Origin: JACOMS01 sp964352785
GTDB taxonomy: Bacteria > Pseudomonadota > Alphaproteobacteria > Caulobacterales > Maricaulaceae
Assembly (NCBI GenBank): GCA_964352785.1
Contig: CAYGTI010000017.1
Location: 1 to 64,000, forward strand
Length of the DNA stretch: 64,000 bases
Reading direction: 5' to 3'
The translations under genes were made by a program, and so were the position numbers. Shown one piece after another: positions 26,346 through 35,808 of the stretch. The notes beneath the pieces are model-generated. The model was not told where the DNA came from. It saw only the letters and a program-made list of their open reading frames with translations, and searched no databases. Every line of letters begins with the position of its first letter. Position 1 is the stretch's first letter.

Positions 26346-27590
26346 TTACGATAAAATGTCTTCCAAACGGCCTTTTAAGAACAGTTTCTCATTCTTATTG
26401 GTAGATAAGTCAATTGCGTGCAAAAAATTCGCTTTCGCTGGATCAATACGGCCTACCCTCAGCAGCAGATCAGCTTTTGCGGCAAAATATGGCTGATACT
26501 TTGAGAGTGCTGCGACAGGTATTTGGTCGAGAACTTTCAATCCAGCTTGAGGTGATTGTGCATAGGATGTTGCAACGGCTTGGTTGAGCTTAATGACAGG
26601 CGTTGGCCTCATTTGATAAAGTAAATTATACAAAGCTAGTATTTGCGGCCAATCTGTGTCTTCCCATGAATGGGCTTCGACATGGAGCGCGCTAATTGCT
26701 GACTGCACTTGATATGGACCGACACGTTGTTTTTCTAAGGCTGACTTAAGTATCTGTCGGCCTTCTTCGATCTTGTATTTATTCCATAATTTGCGGTTCT
26801 GCAGCTCCAAAGAAATAATGTTCCCGAGAGGATCCAAACGAGCCTCTCGGCGAGCCTCATGCAATAACATCAGTGCTAGAAGTCCTGAAACTTCGGTTTC
26901 ATCAGGCATAAGGCCGCTCAGAATTCGCGCTAATCTGATGGCTTCATCAATCAAGCTTATGCGCTGCTGGGAATCACTGGATGAGGCTGAATAACCCTCG
27001 TTAAAAATTAAATACACGACGGCAAGTATTCCGACTAGGCGCTCCGGTAAATCGTCATAGTGTGGTACTTGGTAAGGAATTCCTGCAAGCCTAATTTTTG
27101 TCTTTGCGCGTGCCAGCCTTTGGGCCATGGTTGCGGGTTTATCTAAAAAGGCCGCTGCGATGTCCTCTGTGGTTAACCCGCCAAGCGTTCGCAGCGTAAG
27201 AGCTATTCTTGTTTTTTCGGGCAATGCAGGGTGGCAACATGTGAACATCATTTCCAGGCGTTTATCTGGAATAACCCCAATCAGCATGTTTTCTTGTTGG
27301 CACGGCGTGTCCCATGCAGCTTGAATATCATTTTGTTTCTGAAGAAATGTTTTCTGTCGCCTGAGGCTATCTACCGCTTTGTTGCACGCGACCGTCACAA
27401 GCCATGCGGCGGGGGAGGCGGGTATCCCGGTTTCAGGCCAGCGCTTTAAAGCCCTTTCAACGGCGTCTTGAAGACTGTCCTCGGCAAGCTGAAAGTCTCC
27501 AAAACGCTGTGTCAAATAAGCAAGTATGCGCCCCCAATCTTCTTGAATAACGGCTTTAATAGCGGTGTTAATATTAATTGGGGGCTGCAT
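26346..27590 (-). CDS. ECF42-type RNA polymerase sigma factor with TPR-like C-terminal extension
   Basis: The 414-residue protein starts with sigma-70 region 2 (DFQLAEDSLQDAVERALKRWP, AAWLVTVACNKAVDSLRR) and has region 4 with LTLRTLGGLTTEDIAAAFL and QRLARAKTKIR. A long helical C-terminus follows (FNEGYSAS, RLARILSGLMPDE, LYNLLYQMRPTPVIKLNQAVA), typical of the ECF42 group, which uses this extension in place of a membrane anti-sigma factor. It is co-encoded with a DGPF (YCII-related) protein eight bases upstream, the standard partner. The regulon is unknown. Confidence 0.93.
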   Translation of the reverse strand: MQPPININTAIKAVIQEDWGRILAYLTQRFGDFQLAEDSLQDAVERALKRWPETGIPASPAAWLVTVACNKAVDSLRRQKTFLQKQNDIQAAWDTPCQQENMLIGVIPDKRLEMMFTCCHPALPEKTRIALTLRTLGGLTTEDIAAAFLDKPATMAQRLARAKTKIRLAGIPYQVPHYDDLPERLVGILAVVYLIFNEGYSASSSDSQQRISLIDEAIRLARILSGLMPDETEVSGLLALMLLHEARREARLDPLGNIISLELQNRKLWNKYKIEEGRQILKSALEKQRVGPYQVQSAISALHVEAHSWEDTDWPQILALYNLLYQMRPTPVIKLNQAVATSYAQSPQAGLKVLDQIPVAALSKYQPYFAAKADLLLRVGRIDPAKANFLHAIDLSTNKNEKLFLKGRLEDILS

Positions 27591-27598
27591 GAAGCGGC

Positions 27599-27949
27599 TT
27601 AATCAAATGTCATAACGGGCCGAATTTCGATTCGGCCATGGGCGGCTGTGGGTATCATAGCTGCGTAGCGCGCGGCTTCATCGAGATCTTTGCAGTCAAG
27701 CAGATAGTACCCGCCAAGTTGCTCCTTCGTTTCTGCAAAGGGTCCGTCCATAATGTCCACTTTACCGGTTTCCATGCTAACTGTTGTCGCAGTGGTTGTC
27801 GGCTGGAGTGCATCGCCAGCGATAAAAATACCGTCATTTTGAACCGTTTCAGTGAAATGATTATAAGCTTGCATGTAATCGCTAAACTCGGGTGTTCCGG
27901 GCTGCGGGCCTTGATGCTCGTTAGAGTAAATGAGACAGATATATTGCAT
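27599..27949 (-). CDS. YCII-related DGPF-domain protein
   Basis: A 116-residue protein starting MQYICLIYSNEHQGPQPG with the signature DGPFAETKEQLGGYYLLDC. DGPF proteins are encoded beside ECF42 sigma factors and are thought to be targets or partners; the biochemical role is not established. ATG 27949 is preceded by AAGGAAA and fits the family start better than an in-frame upstream ATG at 27979. It is the first gene of a two-gene unit with the sigma factor. Confidence 0.93.
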   Translation of the reverse strand: MQYICLIYSNEHQGPQPGTPEFSDYMQAYNHFTETVQNDGIFIAGDALQPTTTATTVSMETGKVDIMDGPFAETKEQLGGYYLLDCKDLDEAARYAAMIPTAAHGRIEIRPVMTFD

Positions 27950-28088
27950 GTTTTTTCCTTCTCTAGGTGCAGACCTCATGGTCTGTACTTATATGACGAA
28001 TGTAATTTATCAAAATCGACATGCGTTATGGAAAAATATTGTACAATTGGATTAGTGACACACATTAACCCTTGAGGCAAATAGAGCT

Positions 28089-29831
28089 ATGCCTGCACCT
28101 GTACCTTTAACGGCTTGTGACCCGCCCCGCCTTGATTGGTCTCGTCCCGGCATGCCTGTGGCGCTGGATTTTGATGATATTTATTTTAGCGCGGATGGCG
28201 GCCTTGCTGAAACCGAGGCGGTTTACCTTGCGGCGTGTGGCCTACCCGACAGATGGCAGGGCCGTCAAAATTTTGTGATTGGTGAGCTTGGGTTTGGTTC
28301 TGGCTTAAATTTTTTGGCGGCGTGGCGGTTGTGGAGTAAAACTAAACCCCTAAACGGACATTTGCATTTTATTTCGATCGAGAAATACCCTTTCTCCGGG
28401 CAGGATTTAGAAAGAGCACTTGGCGCGTGGCCGGAATTATCGGACTTTACCGAGCGGCTAATTGAAATTTGGCCCGGGCGGGTTAAGGGGGCGCACATAT
28501 TACAGATCAACTCCAATGTTACTTTAACGCTGTTGCATGATGATGTTCTCGTGGGTCTTAAAGCTCTGCAAGGGCAAGTGGATGCGTGGTTTTTAGATGG
28601 TTTTTCGCCCGCAAAAAACCCGGATATGTGGTCAGAAGATGTTATCGGCGAACTTGGGCGCCTGTCTGCGCCGGATGCCCGGATTGGGACATTCACCGTG
28701 GCCGGGAGCGTGCGCGAAGCGCTAAGTCGGGCGGGCTTTGAGGTCACTAAAAAGGACGGTTTTGGACGCAAGCGCCATAGGCTTGAGGCTGTATTTCCTG
28801 AGGGGCCTGCCGCGCTGGTGTCAAACATTGACCCAGTGATTGTTGGCGCCGGCATTGCGGGCGCGTCTCTTGCGCGCGCTTTTATGCGGCGCGGCATTGT
28901 GCCGACGTTAATTGATCCGCATGACGGCACAGCGGCAAGCGGAAATAAAGCCGCCATTGTTAAACCTCGGCTGGACTTACAGGACCGCCAGGAAAGCCGT
29001 TTCTTCTTGGAAAGTTATTTATATGCTCTGCGCGCATACGCCGAAGATGGTGCCGTATTATCCAAAGGTGTTTTTCACGCCGCTAAATCCGATAAAGACA
29101 TAGAGCGGTTTAAGAGGTTAGGTATTTATCAGTCTTTACCGCCTGAGCAGATGTGCTTTGCGATAGGGCCAAAGGGACTTCCGGGATTAAATTTTCCTGA
29201 AGCATTGGTGATCGACCCTATTAAAACATGTCAGTTATTTAGATCTGGCGCAAAATTCATCTTAGGCAAGGCCGTAAACGTAGAGCAGCACTCAGGAAAG
29301 ACTTTTGTGAAAGACGCCGATGGGCACACCCTCGGCTCAGGAAGCCATGTGTTCGTCGCTGCCGGCGCGGGGATCTCTTCGCTCGGGTTAGAGGCGAATT
29401 TCCCGCTACGTTACAGCCGGGGGCAAGTCACGACAACTGCGAGAGTCGATGTTGACGGTGTGTTGACTTACGGCGGATATGCCATCCCTTTGGGGGATTA
29501 CGCGCTGTTGGGCGCAAGCCATGCACGTCTTACAGATATCGACCCTTATGCTGTAACCAAAAGTGATGATGTTGAAAATATCGAAAAATTCAAGGCAGTC
29601 ACAGGTGTGATAGCAGAGCCACTTGCTGGCGGGTCTCGCGCCTCTGTTCGGGTCACGCAATCCAGCACGTTGCCGCTGCTGCGAAAAAACAAAAATATCT
29701 TCACGTTGACAGCTTTAGGGTCACGCGGTTTTGTCTTTGCACCGCTTTTAGCAGAGCATATCGTATCTGAGGTCTGCGGTGAGCCGCGAACTTGTCTACC
29801 GCCGGGGATATTTGTATCGAAAACCTACTAA
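28089..29831 (+). CDS. mnmC: Bifunctional tRNA mnm5s2U34 biosynthesis protein MnmC
   Basis: MnmC completes mnm5(s2)U34 in the wobble position of certain tRNAs. The C-terminal FAD domain removes the carboxymethyl group and the N-terminal domain methylates. The first half (1-240) contains IGELGFGSGLNFLAAW, the SAM site, and AWFLDGFSPAKNPDMWS. The second half starts with the dinucleotide fold DPVIVGAGIAGASLARAFMRRG and includes GSRASVRVTQSSTLP, close to the family's R-x-S/A-V-R region. The length of 580 is slightly shorter than the E. coli enzyme (668). It stands alone. Confidence 0.94.
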   Translation: MPAPVPLTACDPPRLDWSRPGMPVALDFDDIYFSADGGLAETEAVYLAACGLPDRWQGRQNFVIGELGFGSGLNFLAAWRLWSKTKPLNGHLHFISIEKYPFSGQDLERALGAWPELSDFTERLIEIWPGRVKGAHILQINSNVTLTLLHDDVLVGLKALQGQVDAWFLDGFSPAKNPDMWSEDVIGELGRLSAPDARIGTFTVAGSVREALSRAGFEVTKKDGFGRKRHRLEAVFPEGPAALVSNIDPVIVGAGIAGASLARAFMRRGIVPTLIDPHDGTAASGNKAAIVKPRLDLQDRQESRFFLESYLYALRAYAEDGAVLSKGVFHAAKSDKDIERFKRLGIYQSLPPEQMCFAIGPKGLPGLNFPEALVIDPIKTCQLFRSGAKFILGKAVNVEQHSGKTFVKDADGHTLGSGSHVFVAAGAGISSLGLEANFPLRYSRGQVTTTARVDVDGVLTYGGYAIPLGDYALLGASHARLTDIDPYAVTKSDDVENIEKFKAVTGVIAEPLAGGSRASVRVTQSSTLPLLRKNKNIFTLTALGSRGFVFAPLLAEHIVSEVCGEPRTCLPPGIFVSKTY

Positions 29832-29904
29832 TTGCCATGAAATCGTTACATAAATGATACAAAGCGGGTGTTGTTCCGTGTGATAATAAGATTTAACATT
29901 ATAA

Positions 29905-29920
29905 CTAGGTCAAAACCTAG
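29905..29920. promoter_or_regulatory. Perfect hairpin-forming repeat upstream of the gsp operon
   Basis: CTAGGT (29905-29910) and ACCTAG (29915-29920) are separated by four bases, 23 bases before the gspC start. No T-run follows, so it is not a terminator. It may be an operator or a 5' leader stem for the type II secretion operon; this is inference. Confidence 0.4.
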
Positions 29921-29942
29921 CCAGTTTGAAAGAAGAGCGTGA

Positions 29943-30761
29943 ATGGGAAAATCAGCCGAGACATATGGCTCAAGCCGGCTGATCCTAGCGGCAGAGTTGG
30001 CGCTCGTGCTCCTGATTGCTTATTTGTGTGTACGCACAGTGATTGTCTTTGTTGCGCCGCAAAGCCTGTGGACGGAGCCGAGTTCGACTGTCGTGGCTGC
30101 GAAACAAACGCAAATTCGCAAAACGGCTTTCAACCCGGGGTTTGATCCGTTCAACCGTAGCAAAGAAGTTGAACCTGTAGATATGGGACTAGACGCCCCA
30201 GAAACGAGCCTCAACCTCAAATTAACGGGACTACGCTCTGGCGATAACGGTTCCGCTGTTTTGCAAACGCCGGACAATTTGCAAAAAGCTTACAGTATTG
30301 GTGACGAGATTATTTCAGGCGTGACGCTACATTCTGTAACTCCCCATTATATTGTTTTGTCTCTTGGGGGACGCCTTGAGCGGCTCACGTTTGAACGGGC
30401 CCAGAAAAACACTTTGCTAGCAAGGCCTGAAGGTTCGTCGCCAAACTCAATTATGGGCGGTAGCGCCGCGCCAAAAGTAATGATGGCACCTGAAAACCTT
30501 TTATCCGCAGTCCGATTAGAACCTGTGATAACCGACGGGCAGATGAAGGGGTTTCGCATAGCAGCTAGAAACGGGTCTATAAATTTGACAACTTATGGTC
30601 TTCGTGATGGCGATATTTTAACCCGAATTGATCGTGTCGATTTAACTACAGGCCGCCCTGATATTCAGAAGGTTATGACGTTGCTGGACGATACATCCGG
30701 GGTGGATGTTTCGGTTCTCCGCGGCGGGCGTTCCATCACCGTGAAAGTAGGTTCGCAATGA
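29943..30761 (+). CDS. gspC: Type II secretion system protein GspC
   Basis: GspC is the inner-membrane clamp linking the GspLMF platform to the secretin. A short cytoplasmic N-terminus is followed by one membrane helix (about 14-33). The homology region lies around residues 75-150 (LNLKLTGLRSG, SAVLQTPDNLQKAYSIGDEI). A C-terminal PDZ domain (about 185-272) contains GFRIA, LRDGDILTRIDRVDL and VLRGGRSITVKV. It is the first gene of the gsp operon, and its stop overlaps gspD. Confidence 0.92.
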   Translation: MGKSAETYGSSRLILAAELALVLLIAYLCVRTVIVFVAPQSLWTEPSSTVVAAKQTQIRKTAFNPGFDPFNRSKEVEPVDMGLDAPETSLNLKLTGLRSGDNGSAVLQTPDNLQKAYSIGDEIISGVTLHSVTPHYIVLSLGGRLERLTFERAQKNTLLARPEGSSPNSIMGGSAAPKVMMAPENLLSAVRLEPVITDGQMKGFRIAARNGSINLTTYGLRDGDILTRIDRVDLTTGRPDIQKVMTLLDDTSGVDVSVLRGGRSITVKVGSQ

Positions 30762-32635
30762 ATAAATTTCTCAAAACAAGTCTGACCGCTGCCGTGCTTT
30801 TAATGGCGACCACAGCCCCGGCTTACGCAGCAGGTGATCATTTGATTACCATGCAGCAAGCAGATATTCGCGCGTTCATTGATGACGTCTCCATGGTCAC
30901 AGGAAAAACTTTTCTAGTGGATCCCCGGGTTCAAGGAAAAGTCACAATCTCGTCCGAGCAGTCTCTGAGCCCCGGAGAGGTTTTTGAGGTCTTCAAAGAC
31001 GTCATGCGGGTGCATGGCTACACGCTGGTGCGCACGGCAACGGGCGAATATCGGATTACGCTGATACAAGGCGCGGCGCAGGATGCACCATTTGTAAAAA
31101 ATTCCGGGTACAATGGTCAGTTTGCTACAACGGTCATTAAACTCGTCCATGCCGACGCTGCCGAAGTGGCCAAGCTGATAAAGCCCGTACTGCACAGCCA
31201 AGGTGTCTTAACGGCTAATCCGGGCGGAGATGTTATTGTTGTCACAGATTTTCCTGAAAACTTGCGCAAAGCCCGTGAAATTATTGCCGCGATGGATACA
31301 GATGGCCGTGTTATGGACACGGTACAGCTGATGAATATTACAGCGCTGGATGCTGAAGAGGTTATGAAAACCCTTGGAGGCGTGCGGCCATCCTTTAAGG
31401 CTATCGCTATGCCGGGTAGTAACAGCCTTTTGCTTGAGGGTGAGCCCGCAGAACTGGTCCGTCTCAAAGCGGTTTTAGAGCAAATGGACAGCGGCGGCGG
31501 GTCACCTCGCGGCGCGGTCAGTGTCGTACCGTTGCGGTTTGCTGATGGTGAGCCTTTAGTTGAAATGATCAACACATTACTGCCAGCCTACACCCGCGAA
31601 GGGCAACCTCAGCCGACGGTTGCGCTTGAGAGCGGCAGCAACACAATTGTTATCAGTGCGTCTGGCGAAACGCAGCAGGCGCTTGAAAGCCTCATTCGGC
31701 GGCTTGACGTGCGCCGGCCACAGGTTCTTGTCGAGGCTATTATCGTCGAAATTTCGGATGATATTGCTAAAGAACTTGGTGTTCAATTCGCTCTTGGCGG
31801 AGTAGATGGCAGCACTATTCCGTTTTTAGGGACAAATTACTCCCAAGAAGCTGCCAGTGTCTTGTCGTTAACAGGGGCTTTGGCGGCAGATGATTTGGGC
31901 CTGAGCACGACAACGCAAAGCAGCCTGGAAACAGCCGCCATTAATTCTTTGCTAGGCCTTGAGGGGGCAGTGATTGGCGGCGCGGGGCGCAGCGGGGACA
32001 CATTATTTTCTGCCATCCTTCGCGCCGTAGAAACGGATGATAATTCTAATGTGCTCTCGACACCGTTTGTCACCACGCTTGATAATATTCCGGCGACATT
32101 TTTGGTTGGCCAAGAAATTCCTGTGACAACAGGTGAAAGCATTGGCAGTGATTTGGCGAATCCGTTTCGAACCTTTTCACGGCAAGAGGTAGGCATAAAA
32201 CTTGAAGTGCTACCGCAAATTAGCGAGGGCGATGTAATCCGGCTTGAGATCAAGCAAGAAGTCTCATCTATTTCCGGCGCGCTCACCAGCCTCTCGTCCG
32301 ACTTTGTCACCAATAAGCGCGAGATCGGCACGACAGTCTTGGCCAATGACGGCGAAATTATTGTGCTCGGCGGTCTTATTCAAGATAGCGAGGAGGTGAA
32401 TGCTGACAAAGTGCCTGTGCTGGGCGATATGCCTGTGCTGGGTAACCTTTTCCGCTCTAAGGCGACGACCCGTACAAAGACAAATTTGATGGTCTTTTTG
32501 AAACCGACGATTATTCGCACCAAAGCCGACGCGCAGCCTTTGACGCAGCAACGCCTTGACTATATGCGGCAACAAGACAGGCTTCAATCTGGCCGCGAAA
32601 TATCCAAACTGGATGACGTTTTAAAAAGTGAGTGA
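30758..32635 (+). CDS. gspD: Type II secretion system secretin GspD
   Basis: The outer-membrane channel of the T2SS. A signal peptide ends near AYAAGD, followed by N0 (DIRAFIDDVSMVTGKTFLVDPRVQG), N1-N3 repeats (VIKLVHADAAEVAKLIKPV, VVPLRFADGEPLVEMINTL) and the C-terminal secretin domain with RRPQVLVEAIIVEI, VPVLGDMPVLGNLFRS and NLMVFLKPTI. The 625-residue length is normal. No canonical S-domain pilotin gene is recognisable, but a lipoprotein gene ends the operon. The stop overlaps the GTG of gspE. Confidence 0.96.
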   Translation: MNKFLKTSLTAAVLLMATTAPAYAAGDHLITMQQADIRAFIDDVSMVTGKTFLVDPRVQGKVTISSEQSLSPGEVFEVFKDVMRVHGYTLVRTATGEYRITLIQGAAQDAPFVKNSGYNGQFATTVIKLVHADAAEVAKLIKPVLHSQGVLTANPGGDVIVVTDFPENLRKAREIIAAMDTDGRVMDTVQLMNITALDAEEVMKTLGGVRPSFKAIAMPGSNSLLLEGEPAELVRLKAVLEQMDSGGGSPRGAVSVVPLRFADGEPLVEMINTLLPAYTREGQPQPTVALESGSNTIVISASGETQQALESLIRRLDVRRPQVLVEAIIVEISDDIAKELGVQFALGGVDGSTIPFLGTNYSQEAASVLSLTGALAADDLGLSTTTQSSLETAAINSLLGLEGAVIGGAGRSGDTLFSAILRAVETDDNSNVLSTPFVTTLDNIPATFLVGQEIPVTTGESIGSDLANPFRTFSRQEVGIKLEVLPQISEGDVIRLEIKQEVSSISGALTSLSSDFVTNKREIGTTVLANDGEIIVLGGLIQDSEEVNADKVPVLGDMPVLGNLFRSKATTRTKTNLMVFLKPTIIRTKADAQPLTQQRLDYMRQQDRLQSGREISKLDDVLKSE

Positions 32636-34139
32636 GCAGGCTGACATATCTTTGACGCGCTTGTCTTATGGGTTTGCCAAGCAGCACGGCGTCATAGCTG
32701 TTATACAGAACGGGGCTGCGCTCCTCATCCGAAGGCAAGACACGACCTTGGCGGCTATGCTAGAGGCCCGCCGGGCGGCCGATATGCCTTTGCCAATTAA
32801 GAATGTTAGTGCGGCTGATTTTGAGGCTCTGCTGGCGAAAACCTACGCCCATGGTGATCTGACCGAAACGGCAGCCACAGCCATGGGCACTCCCGAAGAT
32901 TTAAATGCACTGGCTGATAATTTACCGCGCACATCTGATTTGCTCGATAGCGAAGATGATGCGCCCGTCATTCGGTTGATCAACGGTATTCTCCAAGAAG
33001 CTATTCGTACGCGCGCCTCAGATATTCATATTGAGCCTTATGAAAATCGATTGGCCGTGCGCTTTCGTATTGATGGCGCGTTGCGCGATATGCTCAATCT
33101 TTCCTCGAAGTTGTCATCTGTTTTAGTCAGCCGGGTCAAGGTCATGGCGCAACTCGATATTGCCAAAAAACGTGTCCCGCAGGATGGGCGGTTCTCGCTG
33201 AACTTGGGCGAGCGCGCTGTTGACGTGCGGGTCTCTACGCTACCCTCACAATATGGCGAGCGGGTTGTGATGCGGATATTGGAAAAAACGAGCTCGCTGA
33301 TGAACCTCTCTGACTTGGGGTTGCCAGCGTCTGAACTTGCGGCACTAGAGGCGGCGCTGCAAAAACCTAACGGAATTTTGCTTGTGTCCGGTCCTACGGG
33401 CGCGGGTAAAACCACAACACTTTATGCGGCGCTGAACAAACTTAATGATGGCTCACGCAATATTTTAACTGTCGAAGACCCGGTCGAATATGCGCTTGAC
33501 GGGATTGGCCAGACGCAAGTCAATAACCGCGTAGGGATGAGTTTTGCGGCTGGACTGCGGGCTATCCTGCGCCAAGACCCGGATGTCGTTATGGTAGGCG
33601 AAATTCGCGATCCTGAAACCGCAGAAATTGCGGTTCAGGCCTCTTTGACGGGGCACCTTGTGCTCTCGACGGTTCACACCAACTCAGCCGTCGCGGCGAT
33701 TACGCGGTTGCGGGATATGGGAATTGAGCCCTTTTTATTGGCATCCACTGTCACGGCGATTGCGGCGCAAAGGCTTGTTCGACGCCTCTGCGAGAGCTGT
33801 AAAGTGCCGTACACACCGACAGCGCGAGAGCGCCAAGATTTAGGGCTATCGGCCCGAGGCGAGGATATATTTTTTAAAGCGTCCGGTTGCGAGACCTGTC
33901 ATAATATTGGTTATGTTGGCCGTATCGGGCTTTATGAAATTGTGATTATGGATGATCACTTGCGGGCTATGATTCATGACGGCGCGCGCGAGGTGGACAT
34001 GGCGTCCTATGCGTTTAAAAATCGCAAAACGCTGCTTGAGAGCGGCGCGGGTCATATTTTATCCGGCATCACCAGCGCTGAGGATGTGCTGCGGGTGTGC
34101 CGCTCCAAAACATCCGAGAGCGGCTTAGGGGATCTCTGA
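32628..34139 (+). CDS. gspE: Type II secretion system ATPase GspE
   Basis: Cytoplasmic hexameric motor. The nucleotide-binding motif is SGPTGAGKTTTLYAAL, the Asp box is IEPYENRLAVRFRIDG, Walker B is in DPDVVMVGEIRD, and the His box is LTGHLVLSTVHTN. A four-cysteine zinc site is complete: CESC in RLCESCK and CETC in GCETCHNIGY. The GTG start at 32628 overlaps the gspD stop. 503 residues, normal. Confidence 0.96.
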   Translation: MSEQADISLTRLSYGFAKQHGVIAVIQNGAALLIRRQDTTLAAMLEARRAADMPLPIKNVSAADFEALLAKTYAHGDLTETAATAMGTPEDLNALADNLPRTSDLLDSEDDAPVIRLINGILQEAIRTRASDIHIEPYENRLAVRFRIDGALRDMLNLSSKLSSVLVSRVKVMAQLDIAKKRVPQDGRFSLNLGERAVDVRVSTLPSQYGERVVMRILEKTSSLMNLSDLGLPASELAALEAALQKPNGILLVSGPTGAGKTTTLYAALNKLNDGSRNILTVEDPVEYALDGIGQTQVNNRVGMSFAAGLRAILRQDPDVVMVGEIRDPETAEIAVQASLTGHLVLSTVHTNSAVAAITRLRDMGIEPFLLASTVTAIAAQRLVRRLCESCKVPYTPTARERQDLGLSARGEDIFFKASGCETCHNIGYVGRIGLYEIVIMDDHLRAMIHDGAREVDMASYAFKNRKTLLESGAGHILSGITSAEDVLRVCRSKTSESGLGDL

Positions 34140-35344
34140 TGGAGACCTTTGACTATGCAGCCATTGATGCGGCAGGTAAGCGCCTCACCGGGTCTGTTTC
34201 AGCGTCTACGGCCCGAGAGGCTCGCGATATTTTAAGAGCGCAGACGCTGACGCCCATTGACCTTAAAGCGGCCAAAATAAAGACCGTGTCGGGCTTGTCG
34301 TTTGACCGAAAAGTCAGCCACAAAGATGTCACTCAAGCGACGCGGCAAATCGCTATTTTGATTGATGCGGCCACGCCGGTAGAAGAAGCCTTAAAGGTCA
34401 CGGCGCTGCAATTTGAGCGCTCGCCCATGCGCCAAGTTCTACTCGATGTGCGGGCGAAAGTTTTAGAAGGCGAGCGGCTGTCAGGCGCTATGCGGTTTTA
34501 CCCCAAAACATTCTCTTCGCTTTACACCGGAATGGTAGCCTCCGGCGAAACCTCAGGGCGGCTAGCGGATGTGATGGACCGCCTGGCCAGCGACATGGAA
34601 GCGGCGCAAAAATTGCGCGGTAAAATCCTTGCAGCAACAGTTTACCCGATTGTTCTAACAATTGTGGCTTTGTCCGTGGTGACTATTTTGATGGTTTTTG
34701 TGGTGCCCAAAGTTGTCGCGCAATTTGACAGTTTTGGGCAGGATTTACCCGCGTTGACCAAAGCGGTTATTGCAATATCAGCTTGGATGAAGGCGTATGG
34801 CGTTTTTGTGTTGATATTACTTTTTGTTGTAGGCTTTGCCGGATTTCAAGCGCTTAAGCGCCCTCACGTGCAAAGGCGTTGGCATAGATTTATTCTGCAG
34901 CTCCCGCTAATTGGCCGTTTATCTCGAAATCTAAATGCCGCGCGGTTTGCCCGCACTATTGCGGGCCTCATCCAAAGCGGGACGCCCGCTCTGACAGCGA
35001 TGGAGACCGCGCGTCACACGCTACGGAACAGCTTGATGCGAGACGCGGTAGAAAGCGCGTCGCTTAAGATTCGCGAAGGAACGTCTATGAGCGCGGCTTT
35101 ACGCGCAACCAAAGTCTTCCCGCCGCTTGTTGTGCAGATGGTGGCGGGCGGCGAGGCGGGCGGCGATGTTGGAAAGATGTTCGCCAAGTCTGCTGATTAC
35201 CTTGAAGGTGAATTTGAAAATACAACAAATATATTTTTGAACCTACTGGAACCGCTCATCATTATCGTTTTGGGCGTCATCGTGCTATTAATTATAGGCG
35301 CAATAATTCTACCGATTTTACGGCTTAATACGTTGGCATTTTAA
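34139..35344 (+). CDS. gspF: Type II secretion system inner-membrane platform protein GspF
   Basis: Polytopic platform protein that couples GspE to pseudopilus assembly. Two T2SSF domains lie at about 65-190 and 265-390, with VKVLEGERLSGAM-type and IREGTSMSAALRA motifs, and TM helices near 165-195, 215-240 and 370-395. ATG 34139 overlaps the gspE stop (TGATG). An upstream in-frame ATG at 34097 lies inside gspE and is unlikely. 401 residues is normal. Confidence 0.96.
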   Translation: METFDYAAIDAAGKRLTGSVSASTAREARDILRAQTLTPIDLKAAKIKTVSGLSFDRKVSHKDVTQATRQIAILIDAATPVEEALKVTALQFERSPMRQVLLDVRAKVLEGERLSGAMRFYPKTFSSLYTGMVASGETSGRLADVMDRLASDMEAAQKLRGKILAATVYPIVLTIVALSVVTILMVFVVPKVVAQFDSFGQDLPALTKAVIAISAWMKAYGVFVLILLFVVGFAGFQALKRPHVQRRWHRFILQLPLIGRLSRNLNAARFARTIAGLIQSGTPALTAMETARHTLRNSLMRDAVESASLKIREGTSMSAALRATKVFPPLVVQMVAGGEAGGDVGKMFAKSADYLEGEFENTTNIFLNLLEPLIIIVLGVIVLLIIGAIILPILRLNTLAF

Positions 35345-35361
35345 GTCTTATGGAGATGATT

Positions 35362-35808
35362 ATGAAAAAGTTTAAGAAGAAACACACCCTCCGCGATCAG
35401 GGTTTTACACTCGTTGAGGTCATGGTTGTTATGGTGATTATCGGTTTGCTGGCCACATTCGTTGTGATCAATGTTCTGCCCAGCCAAGACAAAGCGATGG
35501 TGCAAAAGGCCAAGGCGGACATTCGTTTGCTCGAGCAAGCTCTCGAGATGTACCGTTTGGATATGCTGGACTATCCCGACCCTGATGCCGGATTGTTGGC
35601 CTTAAAGGCATTGCCAGCGGGAAGTGAAAATGTAGACCGTTACCGCGAAGGTGGCTACGTGAAATTTTTGCCGGATGATCCGTGGGGCCGTCCTTATCTT
35701 TACGTCTATCCAGGTGAAAACGGCGTTTTTGATATTATGTCATACGGATCGGACGGGCAGCCTGGCGGTGAAAAACAAGCCGCAGACATTGTAAGCTGGC
35801 AACAATAA
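35362..35808 (+). CDS. gspG: Major pseudopilin GspG
   Basis: The major T2SS pseudopilin, which forms the periplasmic piston. A basic leader (MKKFKKKHTLRDQG) is cut before FTLVEVMVVMVIIGLLA, with Glu5 present. The calcium-loop region and DPWGRPYLYVYPGENG, then YGSDGQPGG, match GspG. ATG 35362 sits seven bases after GGAG at 35352-35355, which I prefer over ATG 35350. 148 residues. Confidence 0.96.
   Translation: MKKFKKKHTLRDQGFTLVEVMVVMVIIGLLATFVVINVLPSQDKAMVQKAKADIRLLEQALEMYRLDMLDYPDPDAGLLALKALPAGSENVDRYREGGYVKFLPDDPWGRPYLYVYPGENGVFDIMSYGSDGQPGGEKQAADIVSWQQ

Noticed and set aside
28265..28957. A 230-residue open frame on the minus strand
   Set aside because: It is antisense to mnmC, whose motifs are intact. 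The frame is rich in Pro, Ser and Arg, as antisense shadows are.
31837..32346. A 169-residue open frame on the minus strand
   Set aside because: Antisense to the secretin domain of gspD, with Ser/Thr/Pro-rich composition and no ribosome site or recognisable motif.
34097..34138. Upstream ATG for gspF
   Set aside because: It lies inside the gspE C-terminus; ATG 34139 overlapping the gspE stop matches the usual GspF start METFDY.
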